From contig NZ_VOLC01000002.1 in assembly GCF_009797935.1 (NCBI RefSeq), forward strand, positions 521,142-585,141: DNA of 64,000 nt, given 5' to 3'. Shown in pieces: positions 27,875 to 37,108 of this stretch. Each line of letters opens with the position of its first letter. Positions within the stretch are counted from its first letter, which is position 1. The notes under the pieces were generated by a model, which was not told where the DNA came from, made no database searches, and saw nothing but the letters and a program-made list of their open reading frames with translations. This stretch comes from Lunatibacter salilacus. Its GTDB lineage: Bacteria; Bacteroidota; Bacteroidia; Cytophagales; Cyclobacteriaceae. Position numbers and translations under genes: made by a program.

Positions 27875-29119
27875 TTAAATAGAAACTCCTAAATTTTTCA
27901 GTTTTTTAAACAAATTTTCATAACCCCGATGAATTTGCCATGAATTTTCAATTATAGTCTCGCCTTCGGCGGTCAGCCCTGCAAGAAGCAATGCAATTCC
28001 AGCTCTCAAATCAAGTGCCTTAACCGCAGCGCCAGTAAGTGGATTCCCTCCATTAATCACTAGTAAATCTCCTTCTACCTTATAATTCATTCCCATTTTA
28101 GCAAGCTCTTCTGCATAGCCATACCTACCAGGAAACCTCAAATCAACTATTTTAGATTCACCTTTAGACATAGCACCATAAACTGCCATAATCGGCTGCA
28201 TATCGGAATTTATACCGGGATATGGGCCCGTACTTATTTCTATGGGGTATGGAGTACCTCCTTTGACTATTACGGAATCAGTACCTTTATACCATCTAAA
28301 ACCACTTTCTTTCAAAAAGATCAAAGGAACTTCCAAGTGGTCTGTTGGGAAATTCTCAATTTCAACGTCTCCATTCGTTATTACTGAACCTATTGCCCAT
28401 GTCAAGGCTTCCATATTGTCCGGTATGACGCTGTGAACAACTCCTGACAACTTCGGTACACCCTCAATCTCAATTCTTTGTTGGCCAAAAACCTTAATTT
28501 TTGCACCCATTTTGGATAACATATCGATTAAATCCATTATTTCTGGTCGAATGTGAGGATTCCACAGAACAGTACTTCCTTGTGCAAGAGAAGCTGCAAT
28601 TATACTATTCTCCGTTGCACCTGTAGATCTCATAGGTAAATGGATACTATTGCCCTTCAACCTTCCGCCTTTAGCCTTAGCACATAAAAAATCATCTTCT
28701 TCCCATACTTCTGCGCCTAACCTTTCTAAAAGCATTACATGTAAATCATACTTACGCTCACCAAGTTTACATCCACCAGGAAGGGGGACTTTCCCTTCGC
28801 CAAATCTGGCTGTGAGTGCCCCAAGAATAAGTAATGTGTTGCGTATTGATCTGTCTTTCCAATCTAGAACCGTGGTAGATTTTGCTTCAGATTCAGAAAT
28901 TTTCACGTAGTCTTCATTTGAAAAATATTCTTTACCTAAAACCTTTAGCATCTCCAAATGAACCTGTACATCCAATAGTCCATTTGGGAAATTGTACAAT
29001 TCTATATTTTCATCTGTGAGAATAGAGGCAGCTAGAAGACGCAATGAACTATTTTTTGCTCCACTTACTTTTACGCTTCCATTCAAAGTGCCTTTAGTTA
29101 CTATTAAAGTATTTTCCAT
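27875..29119 (-). CDS. murA: UDP-N-acetylglucosamine 1-carboxyvinyltransferase (MurA) homologue in capsule locus
   Basis: MurA transfers enolpyruvate from PEP to UDP-GlcNAc. This 414-residue protein keeps the main residues: Lys22-Asn23 (AKNSS), Arg105 (TARFG), the catalytic Cys117 in LPGGCKLGER (Cys115 in E. coli), Arg122, an Asp in NSDMQ and an Arg in HRGYEN. It is diverged elsewhere: LRFPGRYGYAEEL replaces the usual NRF-x-H segment. It is followed, across a 207-bp gap, by acetyltransferase, flippase and MurB genes on the same strand. This suggests a dedicated copy for polymer precursor supply, although a housekeeping role cannot be ruled out from one window. Confidence 0.9.
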   Translation of the reverse strand: MENTLIVTKGTLNGSVKVSGAKNSSLRLLAASILTDENIELYNFPNGLLDVQVHLEMLKVLGKEYFSNEDYVKISESEAKSTTVLDWKDRSIRNTLLILGALTARFGEGKVPLPGGCKLGERKYDLHVMLLERLGAEVWEEDDFLCAKAKGGRLKGNSIHLPMRSTGATENSIIAASLAQGSTVLWNPHIRPEIMDLIDMLSKMGAKIKVFGQQRIEIEGVPKLSGVVHSVIPDNMEALTWAIGSVITNGDVEIENFPTDHLEVPLIFLKESGFRWYKGTDSVIVKGGTPYPIEISTGPYPGINSDMQPIMAVYGAMSKGESKIVDLRFPGRYGYAEELAKMGMNYKVEGDLLVINGGNPLTGAAVKALDLRAGIALLLAGLTAEGETIIENSWQIHRGYENLFKKLKNLGVSI

Positions 29120-29165
29120 GTATTCAATATTTATTCATTAATTTATAAAAGAATTCAAAATTTTA

Positions 29166-30170
29166 TTAATCATTATAATATTTTACATACCATTTAACAA
29201 ATTTATCTATCCCCTCTTCTAACTTCACTTTCGGTATGTACGAAAATTTAATTCTTAAATAATCTGTATCAGCATATGTTACCTGTACATCACCTGGCTG
29301 AGCCTCTACATAATTCTTAGTCAATTCAATGCCAGTGCTTTTTTCTATTTGACTGATAAAGTCGCCAAGACCTACAGGTTTACCTTGTCCTATATTACAA
29401 ACATCAGCACTTAATATTTTATCCTTACGATCAAATACTTGAGTAATGCCAGCTACAATATCATCAATATATGTGAAATCTCTTTCTTGGTTTCCTTGGT
29501 TAAATACCTTAATTTCTGTTTTATCAAAAGCGGATTTTGTAAATATAAAAGGAGCCATATCGGGACGTCCCCATGGACCATAAACTGTAAAAAATCTCAA
29601 GCCTATGGATCTAATTCCAAATAAATGATGATAGGTATAGGCCATCAGTTCATTAGATCGTTTAGTAGCTGCATACAAACTGATTGGTTGATTGCAGACT
29701 TCTGTTTCTGAAAAAGGTTGGGATGAATTTAATCCATATACCGAAGAACTGCTTGCATAGATAAGCTCAGTAATACTTTGATGCCTGCAAAATTCCAACA
29801 CATTTAGGAATCCCTCAATATTTGATTTGATATATGCTTTGGGGTTCTCCAAACTATACCGCACACCTGCCTGCGCTGCGAGATGAATGAGCGAAGTAAT
29901 CTCAAATTCATTTTTTAGAAGATCCCACAAACGGTCATCCTCAATATCTGCCTTAATAAAAGTAAACAAACCACTATCAACCCTTGTCAAAGGCTCCTCG
30001 TCTTGATGTATTCCTTTAATTCCAAGTTCAGCCAATCTTGCCAATTTAAGCTGAGGATCATAATATGTGTTAAGGTTATCCACGCCTATCACTTGATGAC
30101 CTTCACTAAGAAGTTTTGCACAAAGGTGAAATCCTATAAATCCGGCTGATCCAGTTACTAATATTTGCAT
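29166..30170 (-). CDS. UDP-glucuronate 4-epimerase-like NAD-dependent epimerase
   Basis: This 334-residue extended short-chain dehydrogenase has GSAGFIG (7-13), the Ser triad region ASSSSVYG (139-146) and Y-x3-K (Tyr166, Lys170). The segments DNLNTYYDPQLK and AAQAGVRYSLENP are typical of the UDP-glucuronate 4-epimerase (CapI/WbnF) group. It would turn UDP-glucuronate into UDP-galacturonate, using the product of the dehydrogenase gene at 12432. It lies 46 bp upstream of murA and is probably the first gene of the capsule operon. Confidence 0.9.
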   Translation of the reverse strand: MQILVTGSAGFIGFHLCAKLLSEGHQVIGVDNLNTYYDPQLKLARLAELGIKGIHQDEEPLTRVDSGLFTFIKADIEDDRLWDLLKNEFEITSLIHLAAQAGVRYSLENPKAYIKSNIEGFLNVLEFCRHQSITELIYASSSSVYGLNSSQPFSETEVCNQPISLYAATKRSNELMAYTYHHLFGIRSIGLRFFTVYGPWGRPDMAPFIFTKSAFDKTEIKVFNQGNQERDFTYIDDIVAGITQVFDRKDKILSADVCNIGQGKPVGLGDFISQIEKSTGIELTKNYVEAQPGDVQVTYADTDYLRIKFSYIPKVKLEEGIDKFVKWYVKYYND

Positions 30171-30961
30171 AGAATAAATTAATTTTAGAATTTACAAGCA
30201 GTGTATATCTAATAAGAAAGAGAATACGCCTAGAAACACCACCATTAATATTATTAGCAATTAACCAAAATTAAATTTACCTAAGATATTGTTGGTGAAA
30301 CATATGTCTTAATACCATCTAATTCATAGAAATTAAATGAAGTTATAGGGAAAATAAAAAGTAAAAGTGAGAAACATTGCCATACTCAAAGCTTCGCCCC
30401 ATAAGCCCCATATACGGAACCAATTATTTAAAAATTAACAAGTGCAGGGTTTATTATTAAAACAGACTGAATATGTCTTTTCAAAAATATTTTACTTATC
30501 ACAAAAATTCTAACGCAACAGCTTTAAAAGCCAAAGGCTAAAATCTACGTTTAATTTGATAGTGTAAATTTAGTCGCTTGTCGTATATTTTCAAAGTAAT
30601 TTCTTTTTTTACCAGCCATTAATAAAATTATATTAGGTTAAAAAAAGTATTAAAAGTGAGAAAATAGTATTTAAAACAATCTTTTTTGTAATTTACATAT
30701 AGGAAAAGCTTTTTTAAATAAAAAAAGGAATTAATCGCAATTTTAAGGTCACAAACGGTGGATAGTAAAAGTTTTACAGGGACAACTTATCAGGTTGACC
30801 TCCAAACTGAAATGCACCTATAGTGTTTTTGAAGTTCTCCTAATTGCGAAATGATTAAAATAGAACAATTAGCTTTTCTAAGGAAGTTCATTTTCAAAAC
30901 CCCAGCAACTAAAAAAACGTGAAACTTCATGTCGATAAAGAAAATAGCAATTTCCAGATTT
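30171..30961. other. Long AT-rich intergenic region upstream of the capsule operon
   Basis: About 790 bp without a credible gene. A 64-codon minus-strand frame at 30790-30984 runs into the cysQ 3' end and has no recognisable features. CAAAATTA at 30266-30273 gives TAATTTTG on the minus strand, a possible -7 element for the capsule operon, but no -33 element is well placed. The region is the natural place for capsule-operon control. Confidence 0.6.
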
Positions 30962-31741
30962 CTAATTCCTTGAAATTCCCGCAATAAAACTCGGGTTGAG
31001 TAAATTTTCTTTATTATAAATTAATACCTCATTTCCACCCATTTGGAACAATTGACAATTCAACGCAATTAAAATACCATGTGCTGATCCTGTATCCCAT
31101 TCCATCGTAGGAGCAAGTCTTGGATAAAGCTGGGCTTTGTTTTCGGCAATTAACATAAATTTTAGGGACGACCCCATGGTAATGGTTTCAGCACCCGGAT
31201 ATTTATCAATAATCTCTTTAGTTTCCTGATTTAAATGAGATCGGCTCGCCACGATGGTTTTGACTTCCTGTTCTTCTAGTGGTACTAAACGTATTGGATC
31301 CTCGCTACCTACTTGCTTCCAAGCTCCATTTTCCTCACTCCCCCAATATATCCACTTTAAAACCGGTGCGTAAATTACACCCATAATTGGCCTGTTCTTG
31401 TACATCAACGCGATATTCACCGTGAACTCCCCATTCTTCTTGACGAACTCCTTTGTTCCATCCAATGGGTCAACTAACCAAAAGTACGTCCAGTTTTTTC
31501 TTTCATCATAAGGGATAGTTCTTCCTTCCTCTGAGAGAATCGGTAGACCGGTGACGTTTAAATGCTGAGAAATAACATCATGCGCAGCTTTATCCGCTAA
31601 GGTAAGCGGTGACTGATCATCTTTGACCTCCAAACCAATATCCGCGTTTTGATAAACAGTAAGAATTGCTTTCCCGGCTTCCAGGCTAGCCTTTTTCGCT
31701 ATAGAGGTTAGTTGTTGCAAATTAATATTGGTTGTTTCCAT
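30962..31741 (-). CDS. cysQ: 3'(2'),5'-bisphosphate nucleotidase CysQ
   Basis: This 259-residue inositol-monophosphatase-fold enzyme removes the 3'-phosphate of PAP, the by-product of PAPS use. Metal-binding motifs are visible: SEEGRTIPY (70-78, Glu71/Glu72), DPLDGTKEF (91-99) and WDTGSAHG near the C-terminus. CysQ fits with the CysNDC genes upstream, but a 497-bp gap separates them. Confidence 0.94.
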   Translation of the reverse strand: METTNINLQQLTSIAKKASLEAGKAILTVYQNADIGLEVKDDQSPLTLADKAAHDVISQHLNVTGLPILSEEGRTIPYDERKNWTYFWLVDPLDGTKEFVKKNGEFTVNIALMYKNRPIMGVIYAPVLKWIYWGSEENGAWKQVGSEDPIRLVPLEEQEVKTIVASRSHLNQETKEIIDKYPGAETITMGSSLKFMLIAENKAQLYPRLAPTMEWDTGSAHGILIALNCQLFQMGGNEVLIYNKENLLNPSFIAGISRN

Positions 31742-32238
31742 TTAAAAACTCTTAGTTTGATAAATCAGTATTAAATCAAGACTCCCCATGAAAACTGCTT
31801 TGATTTTCTCTTAAGTCATTCCTGCAATACTATCGCATTCCAAAAACCCTTTTAGAGAAATTTTAGCATGTAAATTTGGGGTACGCTTTACCTAATAAAT
31901 ATAGCTTCGCATCATGGGTCCCATTTGAGACGCATTTTGACTAATTTGATAATTTATAAAACTAGAAATCTTATCGAACAAACGACGAGAAAATTATGCA
32001 CCTCCCAATCTAAACAGACTAGCCGACACACTGCTTAGATGTAAAGCTAAACTACACCTGCATATTTTCAAAGAAATTTATCGAAAGCACAATACCTAAC
32101 ACGTTTTATAGGGTTTAAATTTGAGCTTTTGTAAGACAAACGCAAAGAAATTTTAAATCCAAAAGTCCTTCAAAGTATCTAAAATAAATTGTGGCTCAAG
32201 CCACTTTAAAACTCTCATTTTTCCTACTCCCAATTACT
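31742..32238. other. Intergenic region between cysN and cysQ
   Basis: About 500 bp with no credible gene, no clear repeat and no confident promoter or terminator. Its length is unusual between genes of one pathway. Confidence 0.55.
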
Positions 32239-33498
32239 TCATATAATCATCCCCGCAGCAAGTGTCTCGTTGGTATTCGGGTCGATTAGGATTACAGACC
32301 CGGTTTGACGATTTCGGCGGTAGGCGTCAAAGAAAAGCGGATTGGCTGCACGGATACTTACCCTTCCGATCTCATTTAGGGCCAGTTCCTCCACGCCTTC
32401 TTCCCGATGAAGGGTATTGACGTTTACCTTATATAAGATCTCCTTTACCATGGCCTGGCAGTCCTTCGTGGTGTGTTTCAATATTAATTTGGTTCTTCCC
32501 CGTAGCGGTCGCTGATTCATCCAGCAGAGCATGACATCCAGATCCTGACCTACATGGGGTACGTTGTTGGGACGAACGATCATGTCTCCCCTACTGATGT
32601 CAATCTCATCTTCCAACGTCATTGTCACCGACATAGGCGCAAAAGCCTCCTCAATGGCCTCCCCGTTCAATTCAATGTTTTTGATCCGGGATGTGAATCC
32701 GGAAGGCAGTACTTTGACATCATCTCCAGGTTTGAATATGCCCCCCTCTACCCGGCCGGCATATCCCCGGAAATCCTGGTGCTCAAGGGTATGGGGACGG
32801 ATGACCATCTGAACGGGAAAACGGCAGTCAATATGGTTCAGGTCAGAAGCGATGTGTACATGTTCCAGTAGGTACAACAGGGTCGGGCCCTCATACCATA
32901 CCATGTTTTTTGACCGGTCAACAACATTGTCGCCGTTCAATGCGGAAATAGGTACAAACTGGATGTCCTTGATATCCATTTTACTGGCGAAAGCCTTGTA
33001 GTCCTTGACAATTTGGTCGTAGACCTCTTCGCTGTAATCCACCAAATCCATCTTGTTGATACAAACAATAACATGGGGGATTTTGAGCAGGGAAGCTATA
33101 AATGAATGTCGAAATGTCTGCTCCAGCAGTCCCTTACGGGAATCAATTAATATGATGGCAAGATTGGCGGTGGATGCACCAGTAACCATGTTCCGGGTAT
33201 ATTGTATATGCCCTGGGGTATCGGCGATAATAAATTTCCTTTTGGGGGTCGCAAAATAGCGGTATGCTACGTCGATAGTAATGCCCTGTTCCCTTTCGGA
33301 CTTTAGCCCATCGGTGAGTAGAGAAAGATCCACATAATCAAAGCCTTTCATTTGACTGGATGTTTTGACAGCCTCAATCTGGTCTTCAAAAATCGACTTG
33401 GAATCGTATAGAAGACGGCCGATAAGGGTACTTTTCCCATCATCCACAGATCCCGCCGTGGTAAACCTCAACAGTTGGTTGGTTTCTTGTATGTTCAT
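32239..33498 (-). CDS. cysN: Sulfate adenylyltransferase large (GTPase) subunit CysN
   Basis: This 419-residue EF-Tu-like GTPase has the G1 motif GSVDDGKST (16-24), a DTPGH motif and NKMD. CysN drives ATP sulfurylase: CysD makes APS from ATP and sulfate while CysN hydrolyses GTP. The length is that of stand-alone CysN, without the fused APS kinase domain; CysC is separate here. The gene lies 301 bp after cysD, a spacer filled by palindromic repeats. Confidence 0.96.
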   Translation of the reverse strand: MNIQETNQLLRFTTAGSVDDGKSTLIGRLLYDSKSIFEDQIEAVKTSSQMKGFDYVDLSLLTDGLKSEREQGITIDVAYRYFATPKRKFIIADTPGHIQYTRNMVTGASTANLAIILIDSRKGLLEQTFRHSFIASLLKIPHVIVCINKMDLVDYSEEVYDQIVKDYKAFASKMDIKDIQFVPISALNGDNVVDRSKNMVWYEGPTLLYLLEHVHIASDLNHIDCRFPVQMVIRPHTLEHQDFRGYAGRVEGGIFKPGDDVKVLPSGFTSRIKNIELNGEAIEEAFAPMSVTMTLEDEIDISRGDMIVRPNNVPHVGQDLDVMLCWMNQRPLRGRTKLILKHTTKDCQAMVKEILYKVNVNTLHREEGVEELALNEIGRVSIRAANPLFFDAYRRNRQTGSVILIDPNTNETLAAGMII

Positions 33499-33540
33499 AT
33501 ATGCTTGAGTTTACATTTAAAGTTTCTACTAATCATAAAG

Positions 33541-33760
33541 GATTGAAATATTCTCCCGCTGCTCTCGCTGATCTTCGCTGATTCCTTTTATGCGCCCATC
33601 TGCGGTATCTGCGGGAAAAACAATCTCCCTCTGATCGCGCTGATCTTCGCAGATGCTTTTCTGCGCTTTACAGCTGGAAATCATTTCCCGCAAAGTTTTT
33701 TTTAAACATTCTGCGTTTATCTGCGAAATCCGCGGGAAATCATCGTCCGCATTTGTTTAT
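33541..33760. repeat. TCTGCG-type palindromic repeat cluster in the cysD-cysN spacer
   Basis: Degenerate copies of a GC-richer motif (CGCTGATCTTCGCAGAT, ATCTGCGGTATCTGCGGGA) are arranged as inverted repeats. The clearest palindrome spans 33598-33654, with arms ATCTGCG and CGCAGAT around AACAATC. The same family is repeated at 63759-64000. It resembles REP/BIME-type elements and could form hairpins in the cysD-cysN transcript. Confidence 0.8.
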
Positions 33761-33799
33761 GCTTTCCTTTGTAATCCCTTGCGCTCTTTGCTGTTACTT

Positions 33800-34705
33800 T
33801 TAGAAGTAGCCGCTTTTTTTTCTGTCTTCCATGGCCGTTTCGCCGCGTTTGTCATCGGCCCGGGTGCCGCGCTCTGTGGTGCGGGTTGTTGCGACTTCGG
33901 CGATGATTTTGTCCAGATCATCCGCATCAGACTCCACAGCGCCCGTAATGGGCATATCTCCGCAGGTTCGGTACCTAACTGTCATTAGTTGCACCTCTTC
34001 ATTCGGCTTAAGCTTGATAAATTCAGATTTGGCAAGGATAACTCCGTCACGAACCACGCATTCCCGCTGATGGGAGAAATACAAAGAAGGAAGTGCGATA
34101 TTCTCCTGCTGTATATATTGCCACACGTCCATTTCTGTCCAGTTGGAAATCGGGAAAATCCGGAAATGTTCCCCATTGTGTTTTTTCCCGTTAAATAGAT
34201 TCCATAGTTCAGGCCGTTGATTTTTAGGATCCCACTGTCCAAATTCGTCCCGGTGGGAAAAAAACCGCTCTTTAGCTCTGGCTTTTTCCTCATCCCTGCG
34301 GGCACCTCCCATGGCAGCGTCAATTTTTAGGTCTTCAAGTGTATCAAGCAAGGTGACGGTTTGCAGTGCGTTGCGGCTCGCATTTACACCTGTCTCCTCA
34401 CGAACCCTACCCTCATTTATGCTCTCCTGAACCGAGCCTACTACCAACTTTACGCCCAGTTCTCCCACAAGGGAATCCCGAAAAATGATGGTTTCCGGGA
34501 AATTGTGTCCGGTATCAATATGAATCAGGGGAAACGGAATACGGGAAGGATAAAATGCTTTTTTTGACAGATGTGCCAACACAATGCTGTCTTTTCCCCC
34601 GGAGAACAACAGGGCAGGTTTTTCGAACTGGGAGACGACCTCCCTGATTACAAAAATAGCTTCCGCTTCCAATTCTTTTAAATGTGATAAATAATATTGT
34701 CCCAT
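33800..34705 (-). CDS. cysD: Sulfate adenylyltransferase small subunit CysD
   Basis: This 301-residue PP-loop ATP pyrophosphatase has SGGKDS at residues 35-40 and the family segments HIDTGHNFPETI, GGARRDEEKARAKER and FPISNWTEMDVW. It forms APS from ATP and sulfate together with CysN. It lies 1 bp after cysC, so cysC and cysD are co-transcribed. Confidence 0.96.
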   Translation of the reverse strand: MGQYYLSHLKELEAEAIFVIREVVSQFEKPALLFSGGKDSIVLAHLSKKAFYPSRIPFPLIHIDTGHNFPETIIFRDSLVGELGVKLVVGSVQESINEGRVREETGVNASRNALQTVTLLDTLEDLKIDAAMGGARRDEEKARAKERFFSHRDEFGQWDPKNQRPELWNLFNGKKHNGEHFRIFPISNWTEMDVWQYIQQENIALPSLYFSHQRECVVRDGVILAKSEFIKLKPNEEVQLMTVRYRTCGDMPITGAVESDADDLDKIIAEVATTRTTERGTRADDKRGETAMEDRKKSGYF

Positions 34706-34706
34706 G

Positions 34707-35336
34707 TTAATGATTAATTTTTTGAGCTAATAATTCAGTTATTTTAGTGATGGAATCTACAAGGGATTCCTCGGCAGTTTTGATAGTAATAAAGGGTTTA
34801 AGTGGAGGTTGATAGGGAGAATCAATGCCGGTAAAATTTTTGATCAATCCTTGTCTGGCTTTTTGGTAAAGTCCTTTCACGTCCCTTTCCTCACATACCT
34901 TTATGGGACAATCAACGAATATTTCCAGAAAATTTGCTTCCCCCACCAAATCTCGGATCATCTCGCGCTCTTCCCGAAACGGAGAAATAAAGGCAGAAAG
35001 GACGACCAACCCGGCATCTAGCATCAACTTACTCACTTCCGCTATCCGGCGGATATTTTCCACCCTATCCCCATCTGTAAATGAAAGGTCCTTATTCAAA
35101 CCAGTCCGGATATTGTCCCCGTCAAGCAAATAGGTGTGTATACCCTGCACATGAAGGGCATTCTCCACACCATTTGCGAGCGTGGATTTTCCGGAACCTG
35201 ATAAGCCGGTAAACCAAACCAAAATTGGGCGCTGACCCAATGATTTTATCCGAGCGGCTTGGGTTATTTTGAAAATGGTGGGGTGAATATTTTCATTCAT
35301 GCGGGTACGAGTCTCTTGAACGATTTCTACTGCCAT
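34707..35336 (-). CDS. cysC: Adenylyl-sulfate kinase CysC
   Basis: This 209-residue kinase converts APS to PAPS. It has the P-loop GLSGSGKST (44-52), the APS-binding [10 protein letters not shown] and the lid region [10 protein letters not shown]. Residues 1-30 are a little longer than in many CysC proteins; the ATG at position 13 is an alternative start. It sits 8 bp after the SLC13-type transporter gene. Confidence 0.95.
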   Translation of the reverse strand: MAVEIVQETRTRMNENIHPTIFKITQAARIKSLGQRPILVWFTGLSGSGKSTLANGVENALHVQGIHTYLLDGDNIRTGLNKDLSFTDGDRVENIRRIAEVSKLMLDAGLVVLSAFISPFREEREMIRDLVGEANFLEIFVDCPIKVCEERDVKGLYQKARQGLIKNFTGIDSPYQPPLKPFITIKTAEESLVDSITKITELLAQKINH

Positions 35337-35344
35337 CTATTATT

Positions 35345-37108
35345 TTAAGTTATGGCGTAATACCAATTGATAAATCCCAGAACCGTTACGGTGTAAATAA
35401 TGGTAAGCGGGAGGCCTAATTTAAAATAATCCTTAAATTTATAATTGCCGGGACCCATTACCATTAGGTTGGTCTGATACCCAATGGGTGTCATAAAATC
35501 CCCTGAGGCGGCAAAAGCTATGGCCACAAAGAAAGGGGTAAGTGGCTGATCTAGTTGCTGTCCCATTTCCAGGGCAATGGGAAACATGATGGATACTGCC
35601 GCTGCGTTGGTAATCAGACTGGTCAAAATCAACGTAATGAAGAATAACAAGCCCAGCGCAAATAGGGTGTCCAATCCATGAGAAACCTGTAATAACCATT
35701 CCACCAGAATATTTGCCGCCCCCGAATTTTTTAGTGCTACTCCTATGGCCAGCGAACTCACCAGAATCAAAAGCAAGTCCAAATCCACCGCTTTTCTTAA
35801 GGTGGCCAAATTTAAAACTTTAAACAGATATAAAATAATAATCCCCGAAAAAGCAGCCATAAATAGATCTATGGCACCTGTTATACCCAACAACAGCACT
35901 GTAATTGCCAACAGGGAAGGTAGTTTTCCCACTTTTGTTTTTGCCTGCTGAATTTCTCCTCCCAAGGTGATGATGATAAGATCCTTAAGGTGACCATTGG
36001 GCCGATTCTCCTGTCCGGTTAACATCAGAATCAAATCACCTGCCTGAAACTTCGTTTCTCCAATATTCCCCTTCAACTTTTCGCCGTTGCGATGTATGGA
36101 CAGTATGGATCCTTGGTACCTCTTCCTAAAATCGCTGTCTTTTACCTTTTCTCCTATAAGAGAGGAAGTTGCCGGAACTACAGCTTCCGTCAACTGGAAA
36201 AAGTCGTTTTGGAATACATGGCTTTGCTCCGGCAAACTAAGGCCATTTTCATCTTTGATGAGGGAAAGTATGGCTTTGGTATTGCCAGTAAAAAACAATT
36301 TGTCCCCCTCCAATAGAATCTCTTTGGGGGATACGGGAGTGATTTCCTTGTTTCCCCGGGAAATTTCCGCCAGGAAAATTTCTTTCAATTTTCTTAACCC
36401 GGCTTCTTTTACCGATAAACCGATCATCTTGGAACCCTTAGGCACAAAAGTCTCCACCACATATTCATTAAGATGCTCAATAATCTCACTCTTATTCTCT
36501 TCTCTGTCTGGGAGTAGATAATGCGAAGCTACTGCCAGATAAATCACTCCGATTACAGCCACAAGGGCTCCCAAAAAAATAAAATCTTTAAATCCCAGCA
36601 AGGGTAACCCATATTGGCTGATAAGTCCATTTAAGACCAGGTTCGTAGACGTACCTACTACAGTAATCATTCCTCCAAGTATTGTGGCGTAGGACAGTGG
36701 AATTAAAAATTTGGAAGCTGGGAATTTGTTTTTAGCGGCCCATTCCTTGACATAAGGAATCATAAAGGCCACAATGGGGGTATTATTTAATATGGCTGAA
36801 AGACCGCTTACAAAAACCATCATTCGAAACCGAAACACGCCAGGATTTAATTTCCGGCTGAAAAGTTTGAAAAAAAAGCCCGTGCCGATATTTTTCTGGA
36901 TGCCGGCTGTCAAACCTATTAAAAGGAAAATCACAATGATTTGCTTGTTGGCCAATCCGGCCAGAAACTCCTCAGGTTTGATCACTTGGAAAATCAGCAA
37001 AAGGAACGCTGTTGCCAAAAACGCAAACGCAGTTCGCATAAGGTCATTATAGAGCACTATAACCAACAGACCGACCAGGGCTATGGTGAGTATGGCTGAA
37101 AAATACAT
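35345..37108 (-). CDS. SLC13/DASS-type permease with TrkA-C (RCK_C) domains, likely sulfate transporter
   Basis: This 587-residue membrane protein has N- and C-terminal bundles of hydrophobic segments around a soluble middle part (about residues 205-385) with two RCK_C-like domains. Family signatures include NNTPIVAFMIP and, near the end, ITNAAAVSIMFPIAL and SGDFMTPIGYQTN. Because it leads the cysC-cysD-cysN genes, sulfate is the likely substrate. Permeases of this kind are often found with CysNDC in Bacteroidota. Confidence 0.88.
   Translation of the reverse strand: MYFSAILTIALVGLLVIVLYNDLMRTAFAFLATAFLLLIFQVIKPEEFLAGLANKQIIVIFLLIGLTAGIQKNIGTGFFFKLFSRKLNPGVFRFRMMVFVSGLSAILNNTPIVAFMIPYVKEWAAKNKFPASKFLIPLSYATILGGMITVVGTSTNLVLNGLISQYGLPLLGFKDFIFLGALVAVIGVIYLAVASHYLLPDREENKSEIIEHLNEYVVETFVPKGSKMIGLSVKEAGLRKLKEIFLAEISRGNKEITPVSPKEILLEGDKLFFTGNTKAILSLIKDENGLSLPEQSHVFQNDFFQLTEAVVPATSSLIGEKVKDSDFRKRYQGSILSIHRNGEKLKGNIGETKFQAGDLILMLTGQENRPNGHLKDLIIITLGGEIQQAKTKVGKLPSLLAITVLLLGITGAIDLFMAAFSGIIILYLFKVLNLATLRKAVDLDLLLILVSSLAIGVALKNSGAANILVEWLLQVSHGLDTLFALGLLFFITLILTSLITNAAAVSIMFPIALEMGQQLDQPLTPFFVAIAFAASGDFMTPIGYQTNLMVMGPGNYKFKDYFKLGLPLTIIYTVTVLGFINWYYAIT

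Noticed and set aside
25842..29119. Main peptidoglycan-synthesis cluster
   Set aside because: Only MurA and MurB homologues occur; no murC-G, mraY, ftsW or ddl genes are near, and both lie among capsule genes.
30790..30984. 64-codon minus-strand gene
   Set aside because: It overlaps the cysQ 3' end, has no recognisable motif, and lies in AT-rich DNA where such frames arise by chance.
32239..33498. Translation factor EF-Tu or selenocysteine SelB
   Set aside because: The GTPase motifs are shared, but the GSVDDGKST P-loop, length and CysD neighbour identify CysN.
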